A stretch of 64,000 nt of DNA from DAOUJI01 sp965219565 (lineage in GTDB: Bacteria; Chloroflexota; Dehalococcoidia; Lucifugimonadales; JAGWBF01). Below are positions 42,310 to 50,312 of the stretch, piece after piece (position 1 is the stretch's first letter; the number at the start of each line of letters is the position of its first letter). The position numbers and the translations under genes were made by a program. A model generated the notes under the pieces. It saw only the letters and a list, made by a program, of their open reading frames with translations, made no database searches and was not told where the DNA came from. The stretch is taken from contig OZ244780.1 in assembly GCA_965219565.1 (NCBI GenBank), positions 3,100,001-3,164,000 on the forward strand. Direction: 5' to 3'.

Positions 42310-43173
42310 ATGCCTGACAATGTTGGTTTCATTGGCTTGGGCAACATAGGCGGCCCCATTGCCAGCAGCGTGCTCAGGGCCGAGATTCCCATGGTGGCCT
42401 ACGACAAGGACCCGGAAGCACTGGAAGTGTACGTGAAGATGGGCGCCCAACCGGCGGCATCGGCAAAGGACGTGGCCTCAAGGACGCCGGTCGTCCTCCT
42501 CTCGCTGCCCAACTCCCTCATCGTGGAGGACGTGTGCCTGGGCGCGAACGGCATAGTAGAGGGAGCGGCTCCTGGAACGATAGTAGTAGACCTGTCCAGC
42601 GGCGACCCTCCCCACACCAAACGCATCGGGGCTGCGCTGGCCGAAAAGGGCGTTGAATTCATGGACTCAGGTGTCAGCGGAGGACCGGAGGGGGCAGCAG
42701 CCGGGACTCTAACCCTGTTCATGGGCGGGGAGCAGGCAGTCTACGACAAGGTGAAATATGCACTGGACGCCATCGCAACCGCCCATTACCTTATGGGGCC
42801 CTTAGGAACAGGCCACGAGGCCAAGGCCCTCAACAACCTGATGGGCGCCGCCAACATGGCCATCGCCTACGAGGTGTGCCAGGTCGCCGAGAAAGCGGGC
42901 ATGGACGTCCCCAAGCTGGTGGAGGCCATCAGCATCAGCAGCGGTAAAAACCGCGCGGTGGAGGAGCGCATACCCAACTTCTGGGCCAGCGGCGCCTTCG
43001 ACGGTGACCTGCGCTACGAGATGATTTCCAGGTACGTGGTCAAAGACGTGGGAACGGCCTGTTCCGTCGGCAAGACTTACAGCGTGCCCATGTTCATTGC
43101 CAACCTAGTGCACCAGATAGTGATGAAAGTCTCCGACGAGACGGGAGGCGGCAGAAGGCCGTTGATCCATTAA
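42310..43173 (+). CDS. 3-hydroxyisobutyrate dehydrogenase-family protein
   Basis: 287 residues from ATG 42310, preceded by AAGGAG. The Rossmann start is VGFIGLGNIGGPIASSVLRA, with MDSGVSGGPEGAAAGTLTLF (substrate loop) and GHEAKALNNLMGAANMA (catalytic Lys) of the beta-hydroxyacid dehydrogenase family. It oxidises a 3-hydroxy acid to the semialdehyde with NAD(P). It is the only non-SDR enzyme in the array, consistent with a catabolic cluster for hydroxy acids or alcohols. Confidence 0.9.
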   Translation: MPDNVGFIGLGNIGGPIASSVLRAEIPMVAYDKDPEALEVYVKMGAQPAASAKDVASRTPVVLLSLPNSLIVEDVCLGANGIVEGAAPGTIVVDLSSGDPPHTKRIGAALAEKGVEFMDSGVSGGPEGAAAGTLTLFMGGEQAVYDKVKYALDAIATAHYLMGPLGTGHEAKALNNLMGAANMAIAYEVCQVAEKAGMDVPKLVEAISISSGKNRAVEERIPNFWASGAFDGDLRYEMISRYVVKDVGTACSVGKTYSVPMFIANLVHQIVMKVSDETGGGRRPLIH

Positions 43174-43191
43174 AGGAATCGTCTAAAGGAA

Positions 43192-43340
43192 TCGTCCCTT
43201 CTCCCCTGGCGGGAGAAGGTTAGGATGAGGGGATAGACAGAAAAAAGAGTAACTCCCTCTCCCAGGGGGAGAGGGTTGGGGTGAGGGAACCTTCCAGCTT
43301 TAGAGAAGACCCTGGATACCGGCCTTCGCCGGTATGACGG
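43192..43340. repeat. Cluster of palindromic repeats of two families
   Basis: Inverted copies TCTCCCCTGGCGGGAGA (43201-43217) and CCCTCTCCCAGGGGGAGAGGG (43254-43274) with flanking GTTAGGATGAGGGG and GTTGGGGTGAGGG are followed by TACCGGCCTTCGCCGGTA at 43317-43334, a near-perfect palindrome. No gene is present. Confidence 0.75.
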
Positions 43341-43412
43341 AGGTGATGCAAAGGTTCCATCAAGGGAGAGGGGCATGCAGGTTCAGCTTAGACACGGACC
43401 AGGAGGAAAGCA

Positions 43413-44174
43413 GTGGGCAGACTAGACGGCAAGGTGGCTCTGATAACGGGCGCAGGCAATGGCATGGGACGGGCCGAGGCAAACCTTTTCGCCAGCGAAG
43501 GCGCCAAGGTAGCGGTGGGCGAGATACGGGAGGAGGACGGCAGGCGGGTCGAGGTTGAGATCAAGGAATCTGGCGGTGAGGCCCTCTTCATTCCCATGGA
43601 CGTGACCAAGGAAGAGGACTGGCAGCAGGCCATAGACCGGATAGCCGATGCCTTTGGCAACCTGACCGTCCTGGTCAACAACGCCGGGCTAAGCGGCTCG
43701 TGGCACCCTGACACCATGAGCGTGGAGGGCTGGGACCGCCTGATGGAGGTGAACACCAAGGGCGCCTTCCTCGGCTGCAAGTACGCCATCCCCAAGATGA
43801 TAGAAGCGGGCGGAGGCTCCATCATAAACATCTCCTCCACTGCAGGGCTTACGGCATCGTCGGGCGGCTCAGGGCACCCTGGGTACAACGCCTCCAAGGG
43901 GGGCATCCGTCTCCTCACCAAGGCGATAGCGGCCCGTCACGGCAAGGACAGCATACGCTGCAATTCGGTGCATCCGGGTTTGCTTCCCGCCATGATAAGC
44001 GTCAACCCTGAAATACGGGCGCAGCAGGACGCCGAGGGAGTCAGGACGGTGCCTTTGGGCAGGCTGGGTCAGGTGGAAGAGGTGGCCTATCCGGTGCTGT
44101 TCCTAGCCTCCGATGAGTCCTCGTACATCACCGGCGCCGAGATGGTGGTGGACGGAGGCCGCACGGCCATATAA
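43413..44174 (+). CDS. Short-chain dehydrogenase/reductase, array member 5
   Basis: 253 residues from a GTG with AGGAGG upstream. It has LITGAGNGMGRAEA, VAVGEIREED, in which the usual Asp after strand 2 is Glu (VGEI), NNAGLSGSWHPDTM, SSTAGLTASSGG and catalytic GYNASKGGIRLL. The Glu change suggests a retained preference for NAD(H) with altered fit. Confidence 0.92.
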   Translation: MGRLDGKVALITGAGNGMGRAEANLFASEGAKVAVGEIREEDGRRVEVEIKESGGEALFIPMDVTKEEDWQQAIDRIADAFGNLTVLVNNAGLSGSWHPDTMSVEGWDRLMEVNTKGAFLGCKYAIPKMIEAGGGSIINISSTAGLTASSGGSGHPGYNASKGGIRLLTKAIAARHGKDSIRCNSVHPGLLPAMISVNPEIRAQQDAEGVRTVPLGRLGQVEEVAYPVLFLASDESSYITGAEMVVDGGRTAI

Positions 44175-44186
44175 CAAGGTTCACAC

Positions 44187-44320
44187 GCCGGCATTCCGGT
44201 GAAGGCCGGTATCCAGGGAGCCTTATTAGGAGCGGCGCGACGCCCTCACCCCGGCCCTCTCCCAGTGGGAGAGGGAGCAATGTCCCTTCCCCTTTTGGGG
44301 GAAGGTTAGGACGGGGGCGA
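44187..44320. repeat. Palindromic repeats between array members 5 and 6
   Basis: 44187-44220 is GCCGGCATTCCGGTGAAGGC followed by CGGTATCCAG, the CCGG-type palindrome. 44244-44320 is the CCCTCTCCCAGTGGGAGAGGG and CCTTCCCCTTTTGGGGGAAG pair ending in GATGGGG-like GGACGGGGG. Confidence 0.7.
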
Positions 44321-44359
44321 GTGCAACGCGTAAGTCACCAGAAGCGTAAGGAGCGATAA

Positions 44360-45115
44360 ATGGGACGAGTTGACAGCAAAGTGGCCCTTGTTTCGGGGGC
44401 GGGCAACGGACAAGGCAAGGCCGAGGCTAAGCTCCTCGCCCAGGAGGGCGCCAAAGTGGCCATCGGAGACCTCCGGGATGACGACGGCAAGGCTGTCGCC
44501 GAGGAGATTAAGCAGTCCGGCGGGGAAGCCATGTTCGTGCACCTGGACGTCACGGACGAGGACAGCTGGATTCAGGCCATCCACACAATAGTGGGAGCCT
44601 TCGGCAAGCTGAACGTGCTGGTCAACAACGCCGGCCTCAGCGGGTCGTCCCAAGCCGACCTGATGGGGACCGATGGGTGGCACAATATCATGGCCGTGAA
44701 CGCCACCGGGCCATTCCTGGGCATAAAACACACCATACCCAGGATGCTGGAGGTCGGCGGCGGCTCCATCGTCAACATCTCGTCCACGTCCGGCCTGGTT
44801 GGGAGTTCGTCGCCCCGGCATCCCGCCTACAACACTTCCAAGGGCGGCGTCCGACTGCTGACCAAGGGCATAGCCGCGGCCTACGCCAAGCAGGGGATAC
44901 GGTGCAACTCAGTGCATCCAGGCATCATGCCGCCCATGACGACGGCCACGGACACCAATCGGGACGCCTCGACGGGAGTGTTCGAAATCGTGCCGATGCG
45001 CCGCGCCGGAAGGGTGGAAGAGGTTGCCTATGCAGTCCTCTTCCTGGCCTCCGATGAAGCTTCCTACATCACCGGAGCGGAGCTGGTGGTGGACGGCGGC
45101 ATGACCTGCGTCTAG
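44360..45115 (+). CDS. Short-chain dehydrogenase/reductase, array member 6
   Basis: 251 residues with LVSGAGNGQGKAEA, VAIGDLRDDD, NNAGLSGSSQADLM, SSTSGLVGSSS and catalytic AYNTSKGGVRLL. It starts MGRVDSKV, with Ser replacing the usual Gly. The end GAELVVDGGMTCV matches members 3, 7, 8 and 9. Confidence 0.93.
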   Translation: MGRVDSKVALVSGAGNGQGKAEAKLLAQEGAKVAIGDLRDDDGKAVAEEIKQSGGEAMFVHLDVTDEDSWIQAIHTIVGAFGKLNVLVNNAGLSGSSQADLMGTDGWHNIMAVNATGPFLGIKHTIPRMLEVGGGSIVNISSTSGLVGSSSPRHPAYNTSKGGVRLLTKGIAAAYAKQGIRCNSVHPGIMPPMTTATDTNRDASTGVFEIVPMRRAGRVEEVAYAVLFLASDEASYITGAELVVDGGMTCV

Positions 45116-45211
45116 CTGCGCCTTATATGGTAGGATTGCGTAGCCTTCCCTCGTAGCGGGAGAAGCTCCATTCCAGGGAGAAAAAGAACGACAGACTCCA
45201 GGAGGACAGAA

Positions 45212-45967
45212 ATGGGCAGAGTCGATGGAAAAGTGGCCTTGGTGACCGGCAGCGGCAACGGGATGGGCAGGGCAGAAGCCAAGATGTTGGCCAGAGAGGG
45301 CGCCAAAGTCGTCGTGGCCGACATCAGGGCGAACGACGCCGAGGCCGTGGCCGCAGAGATCAACGAAACCGGCGGCGAGGCCATTGCAGTCAACCTGGAC
45401 GTCACCAGCCCCGAAAGCTGGGCGGCTGCCTTGGACGAGACCGAGGCCAAGCTCGGCAAGCTGAGCATACTGGTCAACAACGCCGGCATTTCCAGCTCCT
45501 CCCAGGCCGACCCCATGGGCATCGAGGGCTACGACCTGATTCTGGACGTAAACGCCAAGGGCACGTTCCTGGGTTGCCGAGAGGCCATACCGAGGATGGT
45601 CGAAAACGGCGGCGGATCCATCGTCAACATCTCCTCCATCTCAGGCATCATCGGCGTGGGCCTGTCCGGCCACCCGGCCTACAACGTCTCCAAAGGCGGC
45701 GTCCGTCTGCTGACCAAAGCCCTGGCCGCCCGGCACGCCACCGAGGGCATACGCTGCAACTCGGTCCATCCGGGCACCATGCCTCCCATGACCTCCGCCC
45801 AGGACCAGCGCAGGGACGACGCAGCCCCAGCCATGCAGGGCATCCCGATGGGACGCATGGGTGAGGTGGAAGAAGTCGCCTACGCAGTCCTGTTCCTGGC
45901 CTCCGACGAGGCCTCTTACGTAACCGGCGCCGAGCTGGTGGTGGACGGCGGAGCGACCTGCATCTAA
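45212..45967 (+). CDS. Short-chain dehydrogenase/reductase, array member 7
   Basis: 251 residues with LVTGSGNGMGRAEA, VVADIRANDA, LDVTSPESW, NNAGISSSSQADPM, SSISGIIGVGL and catalytic AYNVSKGGVRLL. It is closest to member 8, sharing the tail QGIPMGRMGEV. AGGAGG lies before the ATG. Confidence 0.93.
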   Translation: MGRVDGKVALVTGSGNGMGRAEAKMLAREGAKVVVADIRANDAEAVAAEINETGGEAIAVNLDVTSPESWAAALDETEAKLGKLSILVNNAGISSSSQADPMGIEGYDLILDVNAKGTFLGCREAIPRMVENGGGSIVNISSISGIIGVGLSGHPAYNVSKGGVRLLTKALAARHATEGIRCNSVHPGTMPPMTSAQDQRRDDAAPAMQGIPMGRMGEVEEVAYAVLFLASDEASYVTGAELVVDGGATCI

Positions 45968-46045
45968 CCCTCACCCCCGGCCCCTCTCCCACAGGTAGAG
46001 GGGTGCATTCTCCTTCCCCCAGAGGGGGAAGGTTGGGATGGGGGT
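45967..46045. repeat. Palindromic repeat pair between array members 7 and 8
   Basis: CCCTCACCCCCGGCCCCTCT and CCTTCCCCCAGAGGGGGAAG followed by GTTGGGATGGGGGTG occupy the spacer. A degraded second copy (CCCTCAACCCGGCTCCCCAAG) lies at 46071-46095. Confidence 0.7.
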
Positions 46046-46128
46046 GCGTAGGACATTCCAGCTAATATCACCCTCAACCCGGCTCCCCAAGATAGAGGGG
46101 AGATTATCTGAGACATGGAGGAATAAGA

Positions 46129-46884
46129 ATGGGCAGAGTGGACGGAAAAGTAGCCTTGGTGACCGGCAGCGGGAATGGGCAAGGCAAAGCCGAAGCCAAG
46201 ATGTTGGCCCGAGAGGGCGCCAAGGTAGTCGTGGCTGACATCAGGTCCGCAGACGCCGAGGGCGTAGCCGCGGAAATCAACGAGTCTGGCGGTGACGCCA
46301 TTGCCTTCGCCCTGGATGTCACCAGCCCCGAAAGCTGGAAGGCTGCACTGGATGAGACCGAGGCGAAGCTGGGCAAGCTGAACATACTGGTCAACAACGC
46401 CGGCATCTCCAGCTCCTCCCAGGACGACCGCATGGGAATCGAGGGATTCGACCGGATAATGGACGTGAACGCCAAGGGCACATTCCTCGGGTGCCGAGAG
46501 GCTATACCGCGGATGATAGAAAACGGCGGCGGCGCCATAGTTAACATATCGTCCACCTCAGGCATTATCGGCATGGGGCTCTACGGCCATCCGGGCTACA
46601 ATACGTCAAAGGGCGGGGTCCGTCTTTTGACCAAGGCCCTGGCGGCCCGTTACGCCACCCAGGGCATACGGTGCAACTCAGTCCACCCGGGCACGATGCC
46701 CCCCATGACCTCCGCTCAAGACCAGCGAAGGGACGCAGACTCCCCGTCCATGCAGGGCATCCCCATGGGACGAATGGGCGAGGTGGATGAAGTCGCCTAC
46801 GCTGTTCTTTTTATGGCCTCCGATGAAGCCTCGTACATCACCGGCGCGGAGCTGGTGGTGGACGGCGGGATGACCTGCGTCTAA
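46129..46884 (+). CDS. Short-chain dehydrogenase/reductase, array member 8
   Basis: 251 residues with LVTGSGNGQGKAEA, VVADIRSADA, NNAGISSSSQDDRM, SSTSGIIGMGL and catalytic GYNTSKGGVRLL. Very close to member 7, differing mainly in the substrate loop and the GLYGHPG segment. ATG preceded by a weak GGAGGAATAAGA. Confidence 0.93.
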   Translation: MGRVDGKVALVTGSGNGQGKAEAKMLAREGAKVVVADIRSADAEGVAAEINESGGDAIAFALDVTSPESWKAALDETEAKLGKLNILVNNAGISSSSQDDRMGIEGFDRIMDVNAKGTFLGCREAIPRMIENGGGAIVNISSTSGIIGMGLYGHPGYNTSKGGVRLLTKALAARYATQGIRCNSVHPGTMPPMTSAQDQRRDADSPSMQGIPMGRMGEVDEVAYAVLFMASDEASYITGAELVVDGGMTCV

Positions 46885-46897
46885 CCCTCACCCCCAG

Positions 46898-46944
46898 CCC
46901 CCATCTCAATCTTCCCCCTCGGAGGGGGAAGATTGAGATGGGGG
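46898..46944. repeat. Perfect 22-bp hairpin between array members 8 and 9
   Basis: CCCCCATCTCAATCTTCCCC plus CT forms 22 uninterrupted base pairs with the downstream AGGGGGAAGATTGAGATGGG plus GG across a 3-base loop (CGG). It is the most perfect member of the CCTTCCCC/GATGGGG repeat family and lies 14 bases past a stop codon, where it could also end transcription. Confidence 0.8.
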
Positions 46945-46989
46945 TGAACAAGAGACTGGGGGACATGACATCGTAACGGAGGAACGAAT

Positions 46990-47745
46990 ATGGGCAGAGT
47001 AGAAGGAAAAGTGGTCATGGTCACCGGCAGCGGAAACGGGCAGGGCAAAGCCGAGGCCAAGCTGTTCGCCCAGGAGGGCGCCAAGGTGGCCGTGGCCGAC
47101 ATCAGGGCCGACGACGCCGCGGCTGTGGCTGCGGAAATCAACGAGACCGGCGGAGAGGCCATATCCATCAACCTGGACGTGACCAGTCCCGAAAGCTGGA
47201 CAAGCGCACTGGACGAGTTGGAAGCCAAGCTGGGCAAGCTGAACATCCTGGTGAACAATGCGGCCATATCCAGCTCCTCCCAGGCCGACCCCATGGGTAT
47301 AGAGGGCTGGGACCGCATCGTGGGCGTGAACGCCAAGGGTACGTTCCTGGGATGCCGCGAGGCCATACCGAGGATGATTGAAAACGGCGGAGGCTCGATC
47401 GTGAACATATCCTCCACGTCCGGTCTGGTGGGGCGGGGAGTTAAGGGCCACCCAGCCTACAACGCATCTAAGGGAGGCGTCCGGCTTCTCACCAAGGCCA
47501 TTGCCGCCAGGTACGCCACCCAGGGCATTCGCTGCAACTCGATACACCCAGGCACCATGCCCCCCATGACCACCGCCCAGGACCAGAGCCGGGACCCCTC
47601 GTCCTCCAGCCTCCAGGGAATCCCAATGGCGCGCATGGGACGAGTGGAAGAGGTGGCCTATGCCGTGCTGTTCATGGGCTCGGACGAGGCCTCCTACGTC
47701 ACCGGCGCCGAACTGGCCGTCGACGGCGGCATGACCTGCGTCTAG
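46990..47745 (+). CDS. Short-chain dehydrogenase/reductase, array member 9 (last)
   Basis: 251 residues with MVTGSGNGQGKAEA, VAVADIRADDA, NNAAISSSSQADPM, where the usual G of NNAG is A, SSTSGLVGRGV and catalytic AYNASKGGVRLL. It is the eighth SDR counted, because the array also contains the hydroxyisobutyrate dehydrogenase. It ends 24 bases before the HsdR gene. Confidence 0.92.
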   Translation: MGRVEGKVVMVTGSGNGQGKAEAKLFAQEGAKVAVADIRADDAAAVAAEINETGGEAISINLDVTSPESWTSALDELEAKLGKLNILVNNAAISSSSQADPMGIEGWDRIVGVNAKGTFLGCREAIPRMIENGGGSIVNISSTSGLVGRGVKGHPAYNASKGGVRLLTKAIAARYATQGIRCNSIHPGTMPPMTTAQDQSRDPSSSSLQGIPMARMGRVEEVAYAVLFMGSDEASYVTGAELAVDGGMTCV

Positions 47746-47769
47746 CGAGGTTTTCCCCGGGATGGGCCT

Positions 47770-50304
47770 ATGAATGAAGCGACAGCACGGCTCAAAATTA
47801 ACGGGCTGTTGGAGAAGGCGGGTTGGCGCTTCTTCCAGGAAGGGAACAATCCTGCCAATGTTCGACTTGAACCTCATGTCGCCGTAAAAAAGGCCGATCT
47901 CGACAGGCTTGGCGATGACTTCGAGAAGACCTCTAGCGGCTTCATCGACTTCCTCTTACTGGACTCCAAGGGATTCCCGTTTATCGTTCTCGAGGCCAAG
48001 TCCGAGGAGAAGCAACCGCTTGTCGGTAAGGAACAGGCTCGGAAGTACGCTCGATCACAGAACTGCCGGTTTGTCATTCTATCTAACGGCAACCTCCATT
48101 ACTTCTGGGACTTGGAGCGAGGCAACCCATACATCATCACCTCATTCCCGACGCCGGAATCGGTGACCGGCTACAGTAAGGTCCAGCCCAACCCGCAGCG
48201 GTTAATAGACGAACAGGTCTTGGACGATTACATCGTTCTCACCCAGAGTCCCAACTACGCCTCCGCGGCAGCGTGGACGAACGAGTCTGAGCGGCCCGGC
48301 TTCATCCGAGCCAACAACCTGCGCTTCCTGAGAACTTACCAACTCAGGGCCATTCATGCAATGCAGGAATCGGTGAGGAGCGGCAACGACCGCTTTCTGT
48401 TCGAGATGGCTACGGGCACCGGCAAGACCCTCACCGCCGCAGCCATCATCAAACTATTCCTACGCTCCAGCAATGCGTCCCGCGTCCTGTTCCTAGTGGA
48501 CCGTCTTGAGCTTGAGGAGCAAGCCAGGAAGGTCTTCTCCACTATGCTTTCGGCGGATTACACGACCGTAGTCTACAAAGAAAAACGCAACGATTGGCGT
48601 TCAGCGGAAATAGTCGTTACTACCGTCCAGTCCCTGTTGTTCAATAACAAGTACCAGTCCCTCTTCTCACCGACCGACTTTGACCTTGTAATATCCGACG
48701 AAGCCCATCGCTCTATCAGCGGCAATGCCCGCGCCGTATTCGACTTCTTCGTAGGCTACAAGCTGGGCCTTACTGCAACTCCCCGTGACTACCTGCGGGG
48801 CACGGACAAGCCGGGTTCCATCCTGCACGACCCCCGTGAGGCCGAGCGGAGATTGCTGCTGGACACCTATCGCACCTTCGGATGCGAAAGCGGACAGCCT
48901 ACGTTCCGGTACTCGCTCCTAGACGGCGTAAGGGACGGTTACTTGATCAATCCGATCCTGGTTGACGCCCGCACCGAAATAACCACCCAGTTGCTGGCTG
49001 ACCAAGGTTTCATCGTTTCCTTCACCGACGACACCGGGGAAGAGCATGAAGAGACTTTTAGGCAGCGGGAGTTTGAGAGGCGGTTCTTCTCCGATGCGAC
49101 AAACCAAGTCTTTTGCAAGACTTTCCTGGAGAACGCACTTCGGGACCCCATCAGCGGCGAAATCGGAAAGTCCATCGTCTTTGCGGTAAGCCAAAACCAC
49201 GCAGCACGGTTGACGCAGACATTCAATGAAATCGCGGATGTCATGTTTCCGGGGAAGTACCAGTCCAACTTCGCCGTACAGGTCACTTCCCAAGTGCCGG
49301 ACGCCCAGCAGTTCACAATCAATTTTGCCAACAACAACCTCATGGGATCCGGCAACTTCTTGTCCGCCTACCGCACCAGCAAGGCGCGGGTCTGCGTAAC
49401 CGTGGGGATGATGACCACCGGATACGATTGCACCGACATCCTGAACCTTGGCCTGTTCCGGCCAATCTTCTCGCCGACGGATTTCGTGCAAATCAAGGGC
49501 CGGGGCACGCGCAGGCACGACTTCCTTGAACAACTTTTTGATTCCAGTATTGCCGAGAGTGTGGCCCAGCCTGAGAAAACAGCGTTCAAACTCTTCGATT
49601 TCTTCGCCAACTGCGAATACTTCGAAACCGAGTTCAACTACGACCAAGCCATCATGCTGCCTCGTGCCCAACCCAGTGACGGCGAGAATGGAGAAGGAGA
49701 CCAATCTGCCAAACTGGTCTACGGATACGAACACCTTGGCAAAGACATCCTGTCTACGATAAGGGAAGAGAAGGTCGGCTACGGGGGAATGAAAATCGAC
49801 CGGATGCTGTTCGACCGGTTCTCAGATACCGTGCGCGCGAATGACACCGTCAAGAGGGCCATAGAGTCCGGGAACTGGGACCTCGTCATCGACTACGTAA
49901 ATCGGGAAGTCTTCGACAAGCCCGAGGACTATTACACTCTGGACAAGCTGCGGAAGGCTGCATCCGTGGACCGCCGCCTGAATCTCCGAGAAATCCTCGA
50001 AAAGGTCTTCGACCTCATACCGGGTTTCAAGTCCAAGGATGAGTTGCTGGAGGAGGAGTTCGCCAAATTCGTCTCCGACCACAAGCCGGAGGACTCCCAT
50101 GCCATCCCGGCAATCAAAACCTTTTTCAAGGCGTATATTACCAACGGCCGCACCCGTGACATTATCGACACTAAGCAGTTCACCGACCTGGCAACCAACG
50201 CTGTGCTCTCGATGGAAGATTACCGCTCAGTCCCCCAGAAATACCGTGTCCTTGTTCCTGAGTATGTCAAGGATTACGTCTCGTTGAACCAGTTCGCTAT
50301 GTAG
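47770..50304 (+). CDS. hsdR: Type I restriction enzyme R subunit (HsdR)
   Basis: 844 residues. The N-terminal nuclease has Asp60 in GFIDFLLLD and the E-x-K in FIVLEAKS (Glu75, Lys77), a PD-(D/E)xK site. The SF2 helicase core has FEMATGTGKTLTAAA (Walker A, about residue 215) and ISDEAHRSISGN (DEAH, about 306), with ATTGYDCTD and GRGTRR-type motifs later. The C-terminal part resembles the EcoEI_R_C domain. It translocates and cuts DNA with HsdM and HsdS. It is 9 bases before the M-S gene. Lower GC than the SDR array suggests acquisition. Confidence 0.93.
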   Translation: MNEATARLKINGLLEKAGWRFFQEGNNPANVRLEPHVAVKKADLDRLGDDFEKTSSGFIDFLLLDSKGFPFIVLEAKSEEKQPLVGKEQARKYARSQNCRFVILSNGNLHYFWDLERGNPYIITSFPTPESVTGYSKVQPNPQRLIDEQVLDDYIVLTQSPNYASAAAWTNESERPGFIRANNLRFLRTYQLRAIHAMQESVRSGNDRFLFEMATGTGKTLTAAAIIKLFLRSSNASRVLFLVDRLELEEQARKVFSTMLSADYTTVVYKEKRNDWRSAEIVVTTVQSLLFNNKYQSLFSPTDFDLVISDEAHRSISGNARAVFDFFVGYKLGLTATPRDYLRGTDKPGSILHDPREAERRLLLDTYRTFGCESGQPTFRYSLLDGVRDGYLINPILVDARTEITTQLLADQGFIVSFTDDTGEEHEETFRQREFERRFFSDATNQVFCKTFLENALRDPISGEIGKSIVFAVSQNHAARLTQTFNEIADVMFPGKYQSNFAVQVTSQVPDAQQFTINFANNNLMGSGNFLSAYRTSKARVCVTVGMMTTGYDCTDILNLGLFRPIFSPTDFVQIKGRGTRRHDFLEQLFDSSIAESVAQPEKTAFKLFDFFANCEYFETEFNYDQAIMLPRAQPSDGENGEGDQSAKLVYGYEHLGKDILSTIREEKVGYGGMKIDRMLFDRFSDTVRANDTVKRAIESGNWDLVIDYVNREVFDKPEDYYTLDKLRKAASVDRRLNLREILEKVFDLIPGFKSKDELLEEEFAKFVSDHKPEDSHAIPAIKTFFKAYITNGRTRDIIDTKQFTDLATNAVLSMEDYRSVPQKYRVLVPEYVKDYVSLNQFAM

Positions 50305-50312
50305 AGGAAGCC

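Noticed and set aside
43192..43340. CRISPR array
   Set aside because: The repeats are palindromic, of mixed families and irregular in spacing, with no unique spacers.
46906..47877. 323-codon reverse frame across the last SDR
   Set aside because: Antisense to a conserved enzyme, spans a repeat and the start of hsdR, and shows no motif.
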